This document shows positions 58,251 to 64,000 of a DNA stretch of 64,000 nucleotides, in pieces; within the stretch, counting starts at the first letter, position 1; every line of letters starts with the position of its first letter. The stretch comes from Drosophila persimilis (lineage: Eukaryota; Arthropoda; Insecta; Diptera; Drosophilidae), in the NCBI RefSeq assembly GCF_003286085.1, contig NW_020825317.1, forward strand, positions 3,658,001 through 3,722,000. The letters run 5' to 3'. Under the pieces are notes generated by a model that saw only the letters and a program-made list of their open reading frames with translations, was not told where the DNA came from and made no database searches. Made by a program: the position numbers and the translations under genes.

Positions 58251-59157
58251 ATGGCGATGCTTACAATGATAGCCAGAGGCATCGATGGCCTGCCACTGGT
58301 AGGCACCATGCAGGAAGACGAGCAGGTCAGTGTCAAAGGTTCCACTTCTCACCAACACACCTCAACCGCTAAATATCGCTCTTAACTGAAAAACTTTCAC
58401 TTTTAGAGCGGACGCAGCATCTTGGATTATCAGAACCAGGCGAAGATGCTCTTCCGGAAGCTGGGCACACACTCGCCGGCCAGGAGTAGCATCGAGACGG
58501 GACCATACCTATTCCAGTGAGTACCGCCAGCCATCAGTTATCGCCTGTTGTGTATTATATACGATGATGCAATGAAGCTAACGCTGCCGGCAATCGCACT
58601 ATTTCCATTTCCCTCTTCTCCCCCATTTCCCTCCAAGCAGCGTTCTAATCGAGAATGACGTTTGTTACTTGGTCATGGTCGATAAAATGTATTCCAAGCG
58701 ACTGGCGTTCAACTACCTGGAGGACCTTGCCCAGGAGTTCCACACACACTATGGGCGGAGGGTGAACTCGGTGACCCGGCCCTATGCCTTCATCGAGTTC
58801 GATGTGTACATACAGAAGGCGAAAAGGCAACTGACGGACCGCAGGCGAAACATCAACAATATCAACACACAGCTCCAGGACGTGCAGCGCATCATGGTGC
58901 AGAACATCGACGACGTGCTACAACGTGGCACGGTCTTGGCGGGTAACTAACAATATACCACCTCTGAGCCTATATCTAATCTCCGTTTTTTTCTTTTTTC
59001 GCTTGCAGACCTCGACACGAAGACCCAGAACCTGTCGCTGATGTCGCAAAAGTACAAGAAGGATGCCAAATTACTCAACCGCAAGTCGATGGTCATGAAG
59101 GTGGCGGCTGTCGGCATCGTTTTCATCATCTTTTTCCTCTACTTCTGGGTTTTGTAA
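58251..59157 (+). CDS. Sec22: Vesicle-trafficking R-SNARE Sec22
   Basis: This longin-type R-SNARE of ER-Golgi transport pairs with syntaxin-5/18-type SNAREs. Exons 58251-58325, 58407-58516, 58641-58942 and 59009-59157 join in frame (introns 81, 124, 66 bp) to 211 aa; human SEC22B has 215. The longin domain shows CYLVMVDKMYSKRLAFNYLE and DLAQEFHTHYGRRV. The SNARE helix runs from INNINTQLQDVQRIMVQNID through VLQRGTVLADLDTKTQNLSL, with the zero-layer Arg in VLQRG. The C-terminal anchor is VAAVGIVFIIFFLYFWVL. Two closely spaced ATGs start MAMLTM; the first is used here. AATAAA at 59883-59888 implies a 0.7 kb 3' UTR. It is convergent with the MyTH4-FERM gene. Confidence 0.96.
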
Positions 59158-61408
59158 TATTCGTTGGTGCCCCACTCTCTGTTTGTGTTAACGTTTAGAA
59201 TCAGTTGTCAGTGGAAGTTTCCCCGGCAGCAGCGAAAGGTGACGCTCGTCCATCGGCGGTGGATCATGCTCAGTGTCGGAAGTCGGACGTCAAAGACGGA
59301 CGGCCAAAAGATATTTAGGCTAACACACATATATACCAAATCATATATCACATACATATATATATATATATACATGTATATATGAGGGGCAATATTTACC
59401 AATGCAAAGGAATCCAGCAACTTTGACATGATTTAAGTTTTATATCTTTTTCCTCGGTCTGTAATACCGGAAAACCATTTAACCCAGCACACCCGCACAG
59501 TCACAGTTGCGGTCATCGTCATGGTCATGGTCCCTCGTTCGCACTATATTTTTCTTAAATATTTTATTACGATTTCAATTAAATTTAGTTTGCTCGACCT
59601 TTGCACTTGTGCTACCTTTGCTTTGCTACCGTGTGGCTGGCGGGTGGTGGCCGGCGGCCGGCGGGGATACCTGTCTGTAAATTATAATACTTAATGTGTC
59701 TCTCTGTGTGTGTGTGTGTGAATTTGTAGATTGTACGTACATAAATGTGGAATAGCTATGAAGATAGTGCCTAGGAAACCCAATCGACTGCGATTAGGAG
59801 CTAAGCAATAAGAAAAAAAGACAGCACAGAACGGGAAATAATACAAGTTTTAGGCAATTTATATAGTTACTAAATTAAGGAAAATAAATCAATTTACATT
59901 GTTTAAATAAGCATACCGCCATTTGATTACCATTTGATTCCCCCCATCATCCCCTATCCCTTTGCCCCCGTAGTAGAAATACTAATGCAGATCTTTGGTT
60001 TAGTTTTAATTATTAATTTCCCTTTATATATATATATAATTCGTTTCGTTCGAGTGATGTGTGTGATACATTTGCCTATATAGTTATACGTACATATATA
60101 CTATATCCTTGTTCGATTCTTTGATTCTTCTTCCCAATGTGATGGTGTATCTTCGGTTCGGGTCTTGGGGTTGGGCTTCTTTTACATCGTATAAATGTGT
60201 AATATCAAATCTTTACAATTAGGAAAAAATGCGCTTTTGCCATTTGCATACAATTCTTTTGTTATATCTTCTGTATAATTAGTTTTTGCTTGTGTATAAT
60301 TTTGTTAAATATCGATTCTGAGTACATGTATACTCTCCCTATATATATATATATTGTATATTTTTTATATATGCGTGTGTGAGTGAGTTTAACGAAAGCC
60401 GACAGATAACCAAGGATCAGCGATGCTATTCTATTCTCTAGTAGGTCTCTGTATGAGTGCCCAATCTCATCTATCGCTTCTATGTAATTTACGCTCTGTA
60501 TATCAATGGAAAGCCCTAAGCCTTTGCTTTAGAGAAGCTCTGGGACACCGAATAAGGGCTAAAACGTTTTAAAAACAAATGCAGCATGATGGTGCTAGGG
60601 GTGGGAGGGATCTAAAAAAGTGCTGAATGCTGCCTGAATGCGCCATTTCGCCCGAAGCGAAAACCATAGTACTAATACGAGTGTAGTTGATGGAGATGTT
60701 CTTCTACTTCTGTTTCTGGCTCGAAAAACTCTTTACAAAATATTTATCTTTTTGTTTTGGTTTGGTTTGGTCTCTAACACTAGTGTTTGCTATATGCTGT
60801 TTTTTTTGTTGTTGTTTTTGTTTTTGTTTGGCTTGCTCCTGTCTTCTATTCTTCTCATCTATAAATTCAAAAGGCAGTTATAGCGCATGGAGGGACAATT
60901 GAGACTCGTATTACAAAGCATTACATCAAAGAGCAAGAACACTCGAATATACCACATACTAGTATCTCTATCTTTACATATACGTATATATGTATCTCTA
61001 TCTTTATCTGTATCTGTATCTGAGGGAACTACAACCACGAAACAAACAAAGAAAAACTAACGAAAAGAGATTCAAAATATGTTCTGTTTCAGATACCTCT
61101 TAAATATTTTTTTGGGGTACGCTCTTAGGACTATACAAAAAAAGAGACTATAATTAATCGAATTATACGATTAGGTTAGAGTACGTGTACCGTTGCTAGT
61201 TGTTTAGGAAAGAACAGTGTTGAGTAGTGCCTGTGGATCGAGGGATCCCCCGCTCTTCTTATTCTACGTAAATATATGTGTGTATCCCTTTATGTGGGCG
61301 TGTATCTGTAGCATATGTATATTAGTCGTATATGTGTCCTGTTGTGGATGCGTATGCGGCGCCTATGTACAATACGGTATAGAATGAAGTGAAGGGAGGA
61401 TCCTTCCT
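59158..61408. other. 3' UTRs of Sec22 (+) and the MyTH4-FERM gene (-)
   Basis: A/T-rich DNA with TA-rich runs and no coding signal. The Sec22 end is near 59900. The rest is probably the long 3' UTR of the minus-strand gene. Confidence 0.55.
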
Positions 61409-63471
<2,063 letters not shown>

Positions 63472-64000
63472 CTGTAATAAGTGTTCGTCAAAGAGTCATC
63501 GGTCGGTGGGTACGCGGTGTTTTTGGAAACGTGGTTCAACAATTTGGTTGGTTTGGTTGGTCACACAAGAGAACACATCAATCAATCAATCAAATCGAAA
63601 TTCAAAGAAAATAAGGAATGGAAGAGAAGCCATCATCAATCATCAGTTGTTTTTTTTCAGTTTTTTGTTTTTTCATGTTACTCAATCATCAATGTAATCA
63701 GTGTTCATCAGTGTTGGATGTGTTTTGTTGTTCAGTGTTGTGTAACGTTAAGCTCCAAACAAACATAACGAACGAACCAGGCAAAAATAGAGAGACAGCG
63801 AGAGATAGAGAGCAAGAGCGAGAGCGAGTGAGAGACAGACATTCAAAGCGAAAAACAAAGATGGAAAAACTCTAGTAATAGAAAACGTACACACTGAGCT
63901 TTAAAAGTATGCGTACTGCTGGCTGATGTTCTGTTTTTTCGAGTGTTCTGATGGTTTGAGTGTGGATTCATTGTAGTGATTGTTGTTGTGGGTGCCGTGA
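63472..64000 (-). other. Intron of the MyTH4-FERM gene
   Basis: No further exon with both splice borders and an open frame could be supported before the window ends. It holds AGAG-rich repeats (63790-63840) and T-rich DNA. Confidence 0.5.

Overview
The window is metazoan and almost certainly Drosophila, on the homologue of the X chromosome (Muller element A). It holds recognisable fly genes with short 56-90 bp introns, TATCGATA (DRE) and Motif 1 (GGTCACACTG-type) promoters, many CA/CT microsatellites, and DINE-1-type Helitron elements. From memory of D. melanogaster, Fas2 lies near 4B while Rbf, Sec22 and the PLEKHH-like gene lie near 1B-1C. Here they sit within about 20 kb of each other, so this is a Sophophora species with a reshuffled X. 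An obscura-group fly is plausible but not proven.

Bases 1-32,400 are the 3' three quarters of Fas2 (+ strand), the Fasciclin II neural cell-adhesion gene. The signal-peptide exon lies upstream of the window. Eight constitutive or cassette coding exons can be spliced in frame (4362-30320): five Ig domains, two fibronectin III domains, a transmembrane helix and a cytoplasmic tail ending in the PDZ ligand NSAV. Three alternative ends are also readable: a read-through tail and a separate small exon that each look like GPI-anchor signals, and a third exon that would give a different cytoplasmic tail. The large introns hold two nearly identical DINE-1-like elements, microsatellites, paired palindromes and old degenerate repeats.

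Bases 32,400-48,600 carry compact housekeeping genes. GlcAT-I (-) is convergent with Fas2. Next come an unrecognised 180-codon gene with 20-residue repeats (+), the TMA7 orthologue (-), the mitochondrial tRNA 2-thiouridylase TRMU/MTU1 (+) with an in-frame 57-nt intron, an MMD-type PAQR membrane protein (+), and a single-exon HEATR6 orthologue (+).

Bases 48,600-64,000 carry Rbf (-, eight exons, 833 codons), an unrecognised 461-aa coiled-coil-containing protein (-), an unrecognised secreted proline-rich protein (-), Sec22 (+, four exons), and the 3' exons of a PLEKHH/MAX-1-like MyTH4-FERM gene (-) that runs off the right edge.

The genes are not one pathway. Fas2 (adhesion), GlcAT-I (proteoglycan linker synthesis), Sec22 (ER-Golgi SNARE) and the MyTH4-FERM gene act in membranes and at the cell surface. 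Rbf, TMA7, TRMU and HEATR6 are general cell-growth genes. The most interesting points are the alternative Fas2 ends, the stop-free intron of TRMU, the duplicated TRMU upstream region, and the repeat gene with a possible stranded C-terminus.
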